A stretch of DNA of 64,000 bases, from contig MWFB01000003.1 of assembly GCA_002071385.1 (NCBI GenBank), positions 56,739-120,738 of the forward strand, read 5' to 3'. Both the position numbers and the translations under genes were made by a program. Shown in pieces: positions 8,888 through 18,248 of the stretch. How positions within the stretch are numbered: the stretch's first letter is position 1; every line of letters starts with the position of its first letter. Below the pieces are notes generated by a model that did no database searches, had not been told where the DNA came from, and saw only the letters and a list, made by a program, of their open reading frames with translations. The DNA is from Bacteroidetes bacterium ADurb.Bin013 (lineage in GTDB: Bacteria > Bacteroidota > Bacteroidia > Bacteroidales > UBA932).

Positions 8888-9778
8888 ATGCTGCCCGTAT
8901 TACAAAGTATTCGTCCCCGCACACTGCTCTTGTCGGTTGCTTCAATACTAGCCGGTACATTCCTGGCAAAGTCACAAGGCCATTTTTCGTGGCCTTTGTT
9001 TTTAATGGCCTTGCTCACCGCCTGTCTGCTCCAGAGTCTTTCCAACCTTGTAAACGAACTGGGCGACTGGAAAAAAGGTACGGACCGGGATCAGGCCGGA
9101 CGCAAATCCCTGAGCCTTCAAAGTGGCAGATTGACCGAAAGGCAACTTCTCATTATCATAATAATTGTTGCCGTTCTTTCTCTTTTATCGGGCCTCGGTT
9201 TGATCCGTATGGCATTTGGGACGCTCAGGGAGATGTCGTCCCTGCTCTTTATTCTTTTGGGAGCGTCAGCCCTGGCTGCAGCAGTCTTTTATTCTGCCGG
9301 TAAAAAACCTTATGGTTATTATGGAGCAGGAGATATTGCAGTATTTCTTTTTTTCGGTTTGGCAGGTGTGGCCGGCAGTTATTACCTGTTTACAGGATCC
9401 CTGGATCCTGCCGTTTTGTATATCGCATCTGCCATAGGGATGCTCATAACTGCCGTTTTGAACATAAATAATATCAGGGATTTTGAAAACGACAAGCGTT
9501 TTGGAAAAAACACTTTTGCAGTATTTTTATCCCGGTTCTCTAAAAACGGGTCAACATTTCCTGCCAAGATTTACCAGGTGGTACTTATCTCACTGGCGAT
9601 GTTCTTGTCCGTCCTTTATGCCTGCAAACCGGGAACAGGAACATTTTTGTTCCTGATTTGCCTGCCTTTACTGGGGATTCATATCTTATGGGTTATCAGA
9701 AAAGAAGGGCCTGCCCTTGACAATGCGCTGAAAATCCTTATTGTTGCAGTTTTGGTGTACGCCCTGTCGTTATTTTAA
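8888..9778 (+). CDS. menA: 1,4-dihydroxy-2-naphthoate polyprenyltransferase
   Basis: A 296-residue UbiA-superfamily membrane prenyltransferase that attaches the isoprenoid tail in menaquinone synthesis. The first Asp-rich motif is NLVNELGDWKKGTD at about residues 54-67. The second is NNIRDFENDKRFGKNT at about 194-209; this second form is characteristic of MenA. Eight or nine hydrophobic segments are visible. It follows the LytTR regulator by 6 bases and overlaps the convergent HD-domain gene by 9 bases. The other men genes are not in this window. Confidence 0.92.
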   Translation: MLPVLQSIRPRTLLLSVASILAGTFLAKSQGHFSWPLFLMALLTACLLQSLSNLVNELGDWKKGTDRDQAGRKSLSLQSGRLTERQLLIIIIIVAVLSLLSGLGLIRMAFGTLREMSSLLFILLGASALAAAVFYSAGKKPYGYYGAGDIAVFLFFGLAGVAGSYYLFTGSLDPAVLYIASAIGMLITAVLNINNIRDFENDKRFGKNTFAVFLSRFSKNGSTFPAKIYQVVLISLAMFLSVLYACKPGTGTFLFLICLPLLGIHILWVIRKEGPALDNALKILIVAVLVYALSLF

Positions 9779-11803
9779 CCGCTTTCTTTTAGGATAGGTG
9801 ATACGGGAATGGTACATCTCCTGGATCTGAACTTTCAGGTTTTCCTGTATCCTGCGCAGGTTTCTGTATGTAATATCGGCATTCTGCAACTGGTCTTCAG
9901 ACACCCTTAGCCGAACCATCCTGTTGACCATGGCCGAAATACTCTCAGGGGTATAATCTTTCAGGCTTCTGCAGGCCGCTTCCACAGCGTCTGCAAGCAT
10001 GACAACTACGTGTTCGGGAGTGGTTGGCAATTGACCTTCATAGGTAAAATCCTCTGTGTTTGCAGGATCTCCCCCCTCGTTGCACCAGGCTGTATAAAAA
10101 GATTCAGTACGTGTTTTTCCGTGATGGGTATCAATAAAATCGCTCACCAGCGCAGGTAGACCAAATTTTTTTGCCAGGTTTTTCCCGTCTTCTACATGCT
10201 GGATAACAATCCGGGCGCTTTCCCTGGGATTGAGCAGGGAATGGGGATTGAAACTGGCTGTCTGGTTCTCGGCAAAATACTGCGGGTTGTTTATCTTGCC
10301 AATATCATGATAAAGAGAACCAACCCGGCAAAGAAGCGCATCGGCCCCTATTGTCCGCGCAGCGGTCTCGGCCAGGTTGGCTACCTGTAATGAATGTTGC
10401 ATGGTTCCCGGTGCTTTTTCGGACAATTCCCTCAGGGCTTTATTACCTGTATCGGCCAGATCCCTGAGTCGCGATACAGAGACGAATCCGAATATTTTTT
10501 CAAATAAAAAAACAAGAGGGTAGGATGCTATCATGAGGATTGAAGCTACTCCGTAATTTCTGAAAACCCCCCAGGTCAACCGTTCAAAAGTCCCTTCAGA
10601 GATCAGGTGAATTGCCAGATCAATGAATAAATATGCAATGAACACCATCAAGGCAGACAAGAATTGCTGCCAGCCTCTTCCCCAGATCCGGAATATGTAT
10701 ATGGCGACACTACCGGCAACAATGTTTATCAAAGGAAGATGATAACTCTCTGTGATCATCGCCAGGGGTATCAGGAATAATATGTACAAAGGAAGGGAGA
10801 AACGCGTGGGGAAAAATGAATCCATAAAAAGTACTATGACTGGGAATGGCAACAGGTATAAGGCAGAAGGTTCCAATTTGTAGATAAATGACGAACCGGC
10901 CACCACTATAACAAACAGGAATAATATGAAAACCAGCTCCGGAAGGTTCTGAAGCACCCTGGGCCTGGTAGCCTGGATAAGGATAAACAGAATAAAAAGC
11001 GAAAGTATGATTATCATGCTTTGCCCCAATATCAGCAAGAAGATATTCCCGGAAAAACCGATTTTTGAGTTGAATTCTGCACGGAGCGAGTTCAGTATCT
11101 GTTCAGTAGTACCCGTTATTACTTCTCCTTTGCTCACAATACGCTGGCCTGTGTGGACGATTCCTTTGGTCAGGGAAATATCCTGCAGGCTGCTGGCCTG
11201 TACCGCAATGGTGGTGCTTTCGTCATATATCAGGTTGGGTACCAGGAAAACAGAAAAGTCGATGCCTGTAGATCTCATTTCTTTGCGTTCCTGCTCTGTG
11301 AAAATTTTCATATCATTGAGAAAATAATCTTTGGCAGAAGACAGGGAGAAAACTTCCGTGGCAGCTTTTTTTTCTGCCATTTTCCCTTGTATGACGGCAA
11401 TCCCTGTTTCCGGATTCAGTGCATCGTAACGGACATCATCCATGACACCCCTGCCGTATATTGTTTTATACTGGGTCAGCATTTTTCCCTGCAACGCGTC
11501 TGAGAGTCCGGCTTGTACTGCATCTATTGTGAAAGTTCTCAGCTGAGCGGCTTCAATATCGGGTTTCAATGAAAAATACGGAGTGAAGTTCCTTGAGATT
11601 TGCTCACGTTCCAGACGCAATTCCTCTTCTGTTTTCAAAATAGGAAAATCAAAAGTTGCATCCAGGTTTTCATACATCCAGGGACTGCCTTTTTGATATT
11701 GGTATTTGAACTGGCCTTCCCGGGGCAGCGAGATGACCATCAGGAAAGCAGCCAGAATAAAAAGTACCGGTAAGAGGATTTTCTCTTTTTCTTTTTTAGT
11801 CAT
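9770..11803 (-). CDS. 7TM-HD phosphodiesterase (PgpH-type c-di-AMP hydrolase family)
   Basis: A 677-residue protein with the 7TMR-HD layout. One N-terminal membrane helix (LLPVLFILAAFLMVISL) comes first, then an extracytoplasmic domain of about 230 residues. A block of seven helices (roughly 260-450) follows, then a cytoplasmic HD domain with YHDIGK at about residues 497-502. Listeria PgpH, which has this layout, hydrolyses cyclic di-AMP; the same activity here is inferred. ATG 11803 is chosen because it overlaps the stop of the upstream nuclease gene in ATGACTAA, a common coupling arrangement. The longer frame back to 11857 would run into the nuclease gene. It overlaps menA by 9 bases tail to tail. 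Confidence 0.88.
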   Translation of the reverse strand: MTKKEKEKILLPVLFILAAFLMVISLPREGQFKYQYQKGSPWMYENLDATFDFPILKTEEELRLEREQISRNFTPYFSLKPDIEAAQLRTFTIDAVQAGLSDALQGKMLTQYKTIYGRGVMDDVRYDALNPETGIAVIQGKMAEKKAATEVFSLSSAKDYFLNDMKIFTEQERKEMRSTGIDFSVFLVPNLIYDESTTIAVQASSLQDISLTKGIVHTGQRIVSKGEVITGTTEQILNSLRAEFNSKIGFSGNIFLLILGQSMIIILSLFILFILIQATRPRVLQNLPELVFILFLFVIVVAGSSFIYKLEPSALYLLPFPVIVLFMDSFFPTRFSLPLYILFLIPLAMITESYHLPLINIVAGSVAIYIFRIWGRGWQQFLSALMVFIAYLFIDLAIHLISEGTFERLTWGVFRNYGVASILMIASYPLVFLFEKIFGFVSVSRLRDLADTGNKALRELSEKAPGTMQHSLQVANLAETAARTIGADALLCRVGSLYHDIGKINNPQYFAENQTASFNPHSLLNPRESARIVIQHVEDGKNLAKKFGLPALVSDFIDTHHGKTRTESFYTAWCNEGGDPANTEDFTYEGQLPTTPEHVVVMLADAVEAACRSLKDYTPESISAMVNRMVRLRVSEDQLQNADITYRNLRRIQENLKVQIQEMYHSRITYPKRKRLK

Positions 11804-14552
11804 TGTATTTTTCTCTTTGGCATATGGATATGAAGGTGCAGTTTTTGCAATTGTCAATAAAATCCGTCTGTCTGAACGGCACGTTAAAATTAAACAATTC
11901 TTCCAATAGCAAGTTCAACTGAGCAAGAAACCCTTTCTGAAGTTCAGCAAGGACCTGCTGGTCGTTCAGGCCGGTTCTCTGATAACGAAGGTACCCGTTT
12001 GTCTTATGGCTGAAAGGTTTGTTCAAGTAAAATAAAAGAGGCAGGGGAAGTACCTCTGTGTTAACAGTCCTGCTGTACAGGAATACATAACAGAGAATCT
12101 GGAATGCGTCTCCGTTTTTTCCTGATAATCTGGAGTCAAACAGATCTTCAACCCGGGAAAAGGTGTTTTTTTCAGAACCTGTTTTATAATCTATCAGGGT
12201 CAGATGATTCGTACGGGTATCAATCCTGTCAATAACACCCGCAATGAAAGCCTTTCCGTAGCGGCAGCCGAACTTTTTTTCAACATCAAATACATGTACC
12301 GGTGATTGCCCTGCATCGTGACTGATAAAACGTTCGGTATAGAGGGTGGCCACTTCGGAAAACAGCAACTGTCTGCCCGGATCTATATGCAACCCTTCTT
12401 TGCTTTTCTTATTCATGTATTCTTCCGCCACCACGGCTACACGCCGGCGTAGATTTGCTACGGGCCGGATCATCCGGAGAAGCTCTTCTTTTTGCAGCAT
12501 TTTCCCGATATACGGTTTGTAGAGATCAAACAGCACTGTATGGACAATATTTCCTATATGCAGGGAATCAGCTTCTTCTGCAATTTCATGGGATTCTTTG
12601 AGGGACAACACATGTTTGAAATAAAACTTCAGAGGGCACCTGATATACGTTTGCAAAGCGGTAGGGCTTAGCGCCTTTTTCCCCTCAGGATACAGGTATT
12701 CCTCTACCTGTTCTTTCACCTCACCTGTTTTTGCGATGGTAACAGGCTTGGTTTCCGGCAGGGTATGGTCATAGACAAGGGGCGTTGTTTTCACGGGGGA
12801 ATCGGGAAGCTCACAGGATATCTGACGCACAAAACGACTGATCTCACCCCGAGCAGGGCCCTCGGGATTGTTGTTCCAGATCAGGAATACGTTTTTTGCC
12901 CGCTGCAGTAACCTGTAGAAATAATAACCCTGCATGGCAATATGCTGTTCAGCCGAAGGAAGGCCAAATGCTTTGGCAATGTTACGCGGAATCAGGGAGT
13001 TGTCTTTGAACATTTTTGGCAGCACATTCTCCTGGGCAGAAACAATGACCACGTTCTCAAAGTCCAGGCAACGTGTTTCCAGGAATCCCATTACCTGTAG
13101 TCCTGTAAGTGGTTCGCCACTGAAAGGAATGGTGGCCAGGGAAAGGTGTTGTCTGATCAGCTTGGCAAAGACAGGCGTACTTATCTCAGTAGAGGTGCGA
13201 GATATTGCCAGGTGCAGCTTGTTCAGAAGCTTTCTTGCTTCCCGGACAACAGGCAACAGTAACACATCGTTCGCAGGCAACGTGTCCGATCCGTCAATCT
13301 TGTCCAGGATTTCAAGAAATATGGAGTACAATTCTGCCGGATCTTCAGGCACTTTATATAAAAAAGTAGAAATACCAAGTGTTTCTACGTAAGGATGGGA
13401 ACTTACCGGCCTGAAGTCCTTTTCAGTTCCATGCAGGTCATAAAAACGCAACAGTGAGTCAAACAGGCCGAAGAGAGCTGTCTGACGCAACGGAAAACCC
13501 ATGGTCACATTGATCTCCCCTGATGTATCCTCCTGCTGTCCCAGCCCGTACAGCAGAGGCAAAAGAAGGCTTTCGTCCCCCAGTACGACGGCAGTTCTTG
13601 TGTCTGCAGGGAGCTTATTATCCTTAATCAGCTGAGGAACGATTTTAGCCTGCATGACATAGGAAGTAACAGGCACTACTGTTATGTTCCTGTGTCCTGA
13701 CAGCGGGGAGCATTCCTTGTCATAGCCCCCGGGAGGAGGGAATTCCTTGAGATTTTCCCTGAGAAACAAACCGGCTTCCTGCAAGGGATCTTCAATATAA
13801 TAGGGATCGTAATCCCAGAAAAAGTCAGCCTTTTTGTTGTCTCTCAGGTACCGGAACAATTTTTTTTCGCAGGTATTGAGGGCGTTGAAGCCGATAAACA
13901 CAAACCTGTAATACTTATGGAAGAAATCAAGGGCTTTTTCTCCCTCCAGGTCTTCTGCCATTTGCCTGTATATCATTCCTTCGTAACAGAAGTCCTTTTT
14001 CCTGAGTTCTTTGTTGAACAACTCGTATAATAGCGGTAATTGCTCCCATACCGATATGAAATGCTGGTTCAGCAAGTGATCCGGCTTGACCTGGAATGCG
14101 GACCAGAAAGACTTAAGGAGTTGTTGCTGTTCATGTGAAAGGAAACTGAAATCCTGGCTGATCCTTTTCAGGTCCCTTACATTATGGAACAAATCGCCTG
14201 CCTTGAGCAGGTATTTATCGGTTTGATCAAAATCATGAAGAATGATATTGCCCAGCGAATAAAACCCCTGCAAGCTTTCGTCCTTGCCCGTCAGCTCCCT
14301 GTATAGCCGGAACAACTCTGTGAGCAGGAACAGGTTTTCAGTCGTTTTTTTACCAGTGATGCTTTCTGTAAGTTGTTTTATGCCAAGAAGGGAAGGCATC
14401 CAGATATCCCGTTCAAGACAGGCGGATAGTTCCTTTTGGAAAAAAAGACCGGCTCTGCGTCCTGGAAAAACCAGGCAACAGTCAGATATTCTGTCTCCGT
14501 ATGTTTTATAGAGCTTCCCGGCAACAGAACTCAGGAAAGAAACGGGGCTCAT
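11796..14552 (-). CDS. AddB-like PD-(D/E)XK nuclease with Fe-S cluster motif
   Basis: A 918-residue protein with the AddB/Cas4-type nuclease domain at the C-terminus. Motif SPTALQTYIRCPLKFYF lies near residue 635, and the catalytic block LIDYKTGSEK near 787. Three cysteines spaced C-x2-C-x5-C (NCKNCTFISIC) follow close to the end. With the Cys in RCPLKF these form the four-Cys iron-sulfur staple of AddB and Dna2-type nucleases. The N-terminal part begins with a helicase-like segment (VFPGRRAGLFF) in place of a good Walker A. AddB works with the helicase-nuclease AddA in recombinational repair, but no addA is visible in this window. Stop/start overlaps on both sides (ATGA upstream, ATGACTAA downstream) put it in one operon with its neighbours. 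Confidence 0.85.
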   Translation of the reverse strand: MSPVSFLSSVAGKLYKTYGDRISDCCLVFPGRRAGLFFQKELSACLERDIWMPSLLGIKQLTESITGKKTTENLFLLTELFRLYRELTGKDESLQGFYSLGNIILHDFDQTDKYLLKAGDLFHNVRDLKRISQDFSFLSHEQQQLLKSFWSAFQVKPDHLLNQHFISVWEQLPLLYELFNKELRKKDFCYEGMIYRQMAEDLEGEKALDFFHKYYRFVFIGFNALNTCEKKLFRYLRDNKKADFFWDYDPYYIEDPLQEAGLFLRENLKEFPPPGGYDKECSPLSGHRNITVVPVTSYVMQAKIVPQLIKDNKLPADTRTAVVLGDESLLLPLLYGLGQQEDTSGEINVTMGFPLRQTALFGLFDSLLRFYDLHGTEKDFRPVSSHPYVETLGISTFLYKVPEDPAELYSIFLEILDKIDGSDTLPANDVLLLPVVREARKLLNKLHLAISRTSTEISTPVFAKLIRQHLSLATIPFSGEPLTGLQVMGFLETRCLDFENVVIVSAQENVLPKMFKDNSLIPRNIAKAFGLPSAEQHIAMQGYYFYRLLQRAKNVFLIWNNNPEGPARGEISRFVRQISCELPDSPVKTTPLVYDHTLPETKPVTIAKTGEVKEQVEEYLYPEGKKALSPTALQTYIRCPLKFYFKHVLSLKESHEIAEEADSLHIGNIVHTVLFDLYKPYIGKMLQKEELLRMIRPVANLRRRVAVVAEEYMNKKSKEGLHIDPGRQLLFSEVATLYTERFISHDAGQSPVHVFDVEKKFGCRYGKAFIAGVIDRIDTRTNHLTLIDYKTGSEKNTFSRVEDLFDSRLSGKNGDAFQILCYVFLYSRTVNTEVLPLPLLFYLNKPFSHKTNGYLRYQRTGLNDQQVLAELQKGFLAQLNLLLEELFNFNVPFRQTDFIDNCKNCTFISICQREKYND

Positions 14553-15484
14553 CTTTTCAGCCTGAAATACTCGGCTGTGCCGCTATGCCCTGGGAATGTC
14601 CCTGTATCGCCTATATAGTACCCAATCAGAGACTGCCTGTTGTTATAGTAGAATACAAGATAATAGGATGCCTCGGGATCCTCTGTCACAGGTATGTAAC
14701 GGGTTTCCACTGTATTTCCGTGATTATCACACAGATAAGTGTATTGTCCCATCAGTGACCAGGAACCGTTATCCTCATCCCACTTTTCTTCATCTTCCAC
14801 CACTATGTTTCCTTTCCTGTCGCGAGTCTGCGTATAGCGGAAAGCAGGTACCCATGTATTGTTCACACGATCCCACTTGTCAACCTGGTCTCCTGTCATG
14901 ACACCCTCGTCATCATAAAAGTATGAATCCCTGATTGAGTTTTCCCAACCGGTAACAGGGGTAATCACATGCGCTTTGATTAAGAACTTACCGCGTAAGG
15001 CTATATCCCTGTCAAATTCCCCGTTATTCCATTTTTCACGGACAATATAAAGCAGACGACCATTGGCATCATGGATATAGTGGTCTCTGAATGAATCTTC
15101 CCAAAGTTGCTTGTCTGCGAGGAAAACCTGGTGGGTTTCAGTTTCGGGACGATAAGTCTCCTGGGAATAGTTGCAGATGACTCTTGATACGGGAAGCCAC
15201 TTTGCGGATAATGAGTCTCTTTTTTCTTTCAGGGCTCCCGTGCGGACTCCATAGATATCGTATGAATAGGATATACGATAGTCCCTAATCCATGTTGCAG
15301 TGGTTTGGTCCCAAATGTCACCGGTCTCTGTGAATTTGTTTCCCCGTTCATCGTATGTGAACTGATACCTGCCCAAAGGCTGGCCGTTCTTATCGTTGGT
15401 GATGAGAGTACGGGGTTCCCACCATGAATTATTCATACAGCCGGTAAGGATAAATGCCAGTAAGATTAAGTGAACCTTTCTCAT
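14549..15484 (-). CDS. Lipoprotein with repeated YxYDxxG-type segments
   Basis: A 311-residue predicted lipoprotein. The N-terminal signal MRKVHLILLAFILTGC ends in a lipobox Cys. The body consists of degenerate repeats of about 40-45 residues with aromatic and turn signatures such as YQFTYDERGN, YSYDIYGV, HYIHDANGR, YFYDDEG, YTQTRDRKGN and YTYLCDNHGN, each followed by a W-rich strand. Similar repeats occur in Bacteroidota surface proteins of unknown role. I chose ATG 15484 because the signal peptide begins there; the longer frame would run back into the tmRNA gene. It begins only 33 bases after the tmRNA 3' end and overlaps the nuclease gene by ATGA. Function unknown. Confidence 0.82.
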   Translation of the reverse strand: MRKVHLILLAFILTGCMNNSWWEPRTLITNDKNGQPLGRYQFTYDERGNKFTETGDIWDQTTATWIRDYRISYSYDIYGVRTGALKEKRDSLSAKWLPVSRVICNYSQETYRPETETHQVFLADKQLWEDSFRDHYIHDANGRLLYIVREKWNNGEFDRDIALRGKFLIKAHVITPVTGWENSIRDSYFYDDEGVMTGDQVDKWDRVNNTWVPAFRYTQTRDRKGNIVVEDEEKWDEDNGSWSLMGQYTYLCDNHGNTVETRYIPVTEDPEASYYLVFYYNNRQSLIGYYIGDTGTFPGHSGTAEYFRLKR

Positions 15485-15516
15485 GATTGTCTGTTTTAAA
15501 TCCATTCCTTTTGTAG

Positions 15517-15915
15517 TGGAGATGGGCGGATTCGAACCGCCGTCCAAACAGCGCATCCAAAAGTTTTCTACACGTTTAGCCCACATTTTTTTGTCGGGAG
15601 GGATACTGCCTGCAGGCGGGCCATATTCCCCGTATCTCCTCAAATCTTATTGCAAAGCCGGAGAATCTTTACAACCAGCCCCTCGTAGATGATACCCCAT
15701 ATGCAAAAACCCGGAGGGCGGAAATTTCTGCGGGATACTCGTCGCCCCGGGCCTGGCCCGGAGAGATTAAGCGATCAGTCCTTTGGACGATCAGGCAGCG
15801 AGCGCATAATTGTTGTTGCCAGTTATGGCCTGAGTCCTGATATTACGGAGCCGGGACACGAAGCTCCACGTGCTTGCTTTCCAATGTCGTCTGCTGTCAA
15901 AGCCAGAACATCCCC
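15517..15915 (-). ncRNA. ssrA: tmRNA (tag peptide GNNNYALAA)
   Basis: Transfer-messenger RNA rescues stalled ribosomes and tags their products for degradation. The 5' end GGGGATG (15915-15909) pairs with CATCTCC (15524-15518), with one G-U pair, to form the acceptor stem. The T arm is GGCGG-TTCGAAT-CCGCC. The discriminator A is at 15517 and CCA is not encoded. The tag frame runs 15820 to 15794 (GGC AAC AAC AAT TAT GCG CTC GCT GCC) and ends in TGA at 15793-15791, giving GNNNYALAA. The resume codon GGC and the YALAA end match the Bacteroides tag GETNYALAA. The remaining bases would fold into the pseudoknots. The total of about 399 nt is normal for the group. Confidence 0.95.
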
Positions 15916-15925
15916 ATTGTGAATG

Positions 15926-15933
15926 CAAAGATA
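15926..15933 (-). promoter_or_regulatory. -7 box of the tmRNA promoter (TATCTTTG)
   Basis: TATCTTTG on the minus strand lies 10 bases before the tmRNA 5' end and fits TAnnTTTG. No good -33 TTTG was seen. Confidence 0.6.
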
Positions 15934-15943
15934 GGTAAAAATA

Positions 15944-16597
15944 TCAATGAATGAGGGTACGGAGCAGGCCCGAGAGGCCTTTTGTTCCTGCCACCATTCC
16001 AAGAACCATGAGGGCAATCCCGGCAAAACGGTTGATATTCCATAATTGCCTGAGCCTTATTTTTTTTCTGAACAGGCTGATGATGGTGCTCAGAAAGAAC
16101 CACCATAAGGAACCACCCAGAAACACCCCCAGCAAGATGGCCGATATGATAAAAGAGCCCGAGCTGCGGTCCACGGTGGTGCCAAGAAAAGCAAACACCC
16201 CTATGATAAGGAACAAACATCCTGGATTGGTAATTGACATGAGAAAGCCGGTAAAATAATCTTCCACAAATTTTTTAGATTCGCGGTTTTGCCTCAATTG
16301 CTTGACAGGGTTAGTTGAATAAATTGCAATTCCTATTATCATCAGCCCCAACCCACTTATGAAAAAAAGAAGATTCTTATTGTTTTCAATGAAGTTATTA
16401 ATAAAGGAAAGACTCAGAATGGCCAGTAATGCATATATAATATCCGAAGTGGCAGCACCAAGGCCTGCCACCAATCCTGAACGTTGCCCTTTGCTGAGTG
16501 TCCTTTGAATGCAGAATAAACCTGCCGGTCCCAGTGGCATTGATACAGAAAAACCGGCTATCATTCCTAACAGGAGATTCAGGGGAAAATCATTCAT
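15944..16597 (-). CDS. LysE/RhtB-family amino acid exporter
   Basis: A 217-residue inner-membrane protein of the LysE superfamily, which exports amino acids and related metabolites. The family start with SVSMPLGPAGLFCIQRTL and a following GLGAATSD is clear. Six hydrophobic segments are present. ATG 16597 is preferred over an in-frame TTG at 16615, because a promoter box (16604-16611) lies between them. The mRNA would begin at or very near this ATG. It ends just upstream of the tmRNA promoter and diverges from lnt across 55 bases. The substrate cannot be told. Confidence 0.85.
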   Translation of the reverse strand: MNDFPLNLLLGMIAGFSVSMPLGPAGLFCIQRTLSKGQRSGLVAGLGAATSDIIYALLAILSLSFINNFIENNKNLLFFISGLGLMIIGIAIYSTNPVKQLRQNRESKKFVEDYFTGFLMSITNPGCLFLIIGVFAFLGTTVDRSSGSFIISAILLGVFLGGSLWWFFLSTIISLFRKKIRLRQLWNINRFAGIALMVLGMVAGTKGLSGLLRTLIH

Positions 16598-16603
16598 GAC
16601 GGG

Positions 16604-16611
16604 CAAAGTTA
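16604..16611 (-). promoter_or_regulatory. -7 box of the LysE-type gene (TAACTTTG, 6 bases before ATG)
   Basis: TAACTTTG on the minus strand ends 6 bases before ATG 16597. A transcript from here would be leaderless or nearly so. It also decides the start codon against the upstream TTG. Confidence 0.5.
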
Positions 16612-16640
16612 TCAAAAATATAAAAATTAATTATAATTAG

Positions 16641-16648
16641 TAGATTTG
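16641..16648 (+). promoter_or_regulatory. -7 box of lnt (TAGATTTG, 4 bases before ATG)
   Basis: TAGATTTG fits TAnnTTTG and lies four bases before ATG 16653, predicting a leaderless lnt mRNA. Confidence 0.5.
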
Positions 16649-16652
16649 TCTA

Positions 16653-18248
16653 ATGAATTCTATACGTAAGAACCTTACATTATCCGGATTATCGGGCATT
16701 CTTCTAAGTATCCCATTTCTGGTTCCGCACACAGGACTGATCATGTTATTCGCCTTTGTACCTCTTTTATGGATGGAACATGCTTTCACTATATCCGGGA
16801 ACAGGGGGGCCTGGAAATACTATGCATTGACTTTCCTGACCTGGAATGTGCTGACAGTATTCTGGATATCTTACAGTACACTGGTGGGAGGAATAATGGC
16901 CATTTTGGGGAATGCGTTCCAGATGTTTTCCATTTTCGCTGTTTTCAGGAGAGTAAAAAGATGGATTTTACGAAAAGGAAAACCGGAATTTATTGCCCAT
17001 ATATTCCTGGCCGCTTTATGGATCGCCTGGGAATTTTTTTACTTTGATGCCGAGATTTCCTTCCCCTGGCTCGTTCTGGGCAATGGCTTCGCTACCAATG
17101 TCAGCCTGGTGCAATGGTATGAAATGACCGGAGTGTTGGGCGGCAGCCTTTGGATCTGGGTACTCAATATCCTGGTTTACTATGGTTGCAGGGTAAAGCC
17201 AAGGGAATGGAAATCAGCGGCCATTCCCATGGTCATAATGATTGTGCTTCCCATAACAGTCTCTTTGATAAGGTTTTATACATACAAAGAACCCAATCTG
17301 CCCGTTGAGGTAGTGGTGGTTCAGCCCAACATTGATCCCTATAAGGAAAAGTTTTCTTCCATGCCCCAAAGCGAACAGGACAAAAGAATCCTGGGACTTG
17401 CCAGTTCGCACATAACACCGGAAACCCAATTGGTGGTCACTCCTGAAACCAGCATCAGGGAAGTAGTCCTGGGGGATTATTTTTCCGCACCATCCATGGT
17501 CCTGTACAAAGAGTTCGTTCAGGAAAATCCCAATACCGCCTTTATTTTTGGAGCCACTATGGTGGATTTCCATCCTCGGGCAGAGAAAAAACCAACTGTG
17601 GCATCCCGTCCCTATTCCGGCGGATGGTACGAGATCTTCAACTCGGCAATTCAGCTGGATACGACCGACCGTGTACAGGTTTACCACAAATCAAAACTCG
17701 TTGTCGGGTCGGAGAAGATGCCCTATACAAACCTGTTCCCCTTCATTGAAAACCTGGCTCTGAACCTGGGAGGAACTTCCGGGACACTGGGGACTCAAAG
17801 TGAACGCACCGTATTCACTTCAGTCAACAAGGGGATATCTGTGGGTGTGGCCATATGCTATGAATCCATATATGGTGGTTTTATAACCGGGTATATCAGG
17901 AACGGTGCAACACTCATGGCAGTCATAACCAATGACGGATGGTGGAGAAATACCCCGGGATACAGGCAACACGTCAGTTATGCATCCCTGCGGGCCATTG
18001 AGACCAGACGCAGCATTGTCCATTGTGCCAATACGGGCATATCGGCCTTGATCAACCAGAAAGGTGAACGCATCATGCAGACGAAATGGTGGGTTCAGAC
18101 AGCCATAAGAGGTACTGTCAATCTTAATGAAAAGCTTACTCCTTATGTAAAATATGGAGATTACACGGGCTGGATTGTTGTCTTTTTTATGTTGCTGACA
18201 GGTCTTTATTCGCTTATCTGCGCATTGCCGGGCCGCAAAAGGGCATGA
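16653..18248 (+). CDS. lnt: Apolipoprotein N-acyltransferase
   Basis: A 531-residue inner-membrane enzyme that adds the third acyl chain to lipoproteins on the periplasmic side. Several hydrophobic segments fill residues 10-215. A nitrilase-type (CN hydrolase) domain follows, with the Glu-Lys-Cys triad visible as TPETSIRE, YHKSKLVVGSEKMP and AICYESIYG. A final membrane helix near 505-525 closes the protein, as usual for Lnt. The gene stands alone behind its own promoter box. Its last 43 bases overlap the convergent UbiD-like gene. Its substrates would include the many lipoproteins encoded in this window. Confidence 0.93.
   Translation: MNSIRKNLTLSGLSGILLSIPFLVPHTGLIMLFAFVPLLWMEHAFTISGNRGAWKYYALTFLTWNVLTVFWISYSTLVGGIMAILGNAFQMFSIFAVFRRVKRWILRKGKPEFIAHIFLAALWIAWEFFYFDAEISFPWLVLGNGFATNVSLVQWYEMTGVLGGSLWIWVLNILVYYGCRVKPREWKSAAIPMVIMIVLPITVSLIRFYTYKEPNLPVEVVVVQPNIDPYKEKFSSMPQSEQDKRILGLASSHITPETQLVVTPETSIREVVLGDYFSAPSMVLYKEFVQENPNTAFIFGATMVDFHPRAEKKPTVASRPYSGGWYEIFNSAIQLDTTDRVQVYHKSKLVVGSEKMPYTNLFPFIENLALNLGGTSGTLGTQSERTVFTSVNKGISVGVAICYESIYGGFITGYIRNGATLMAVITNDGWWRNTPGYRQHVSYASLRAIETRRSIVHCANTGISALINQKGERIMQTKWWVQTAIRGTVNLNEKLTPYVKYGDYTGWIVVFFMLLTGLYSLICALPGRKRA

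Noticed and set aside
15485..15643. Longer reading frame of the lipoprotein
   Set aside because: The extra 53 codons are the 3' half of the tmRNA gene read as protein.
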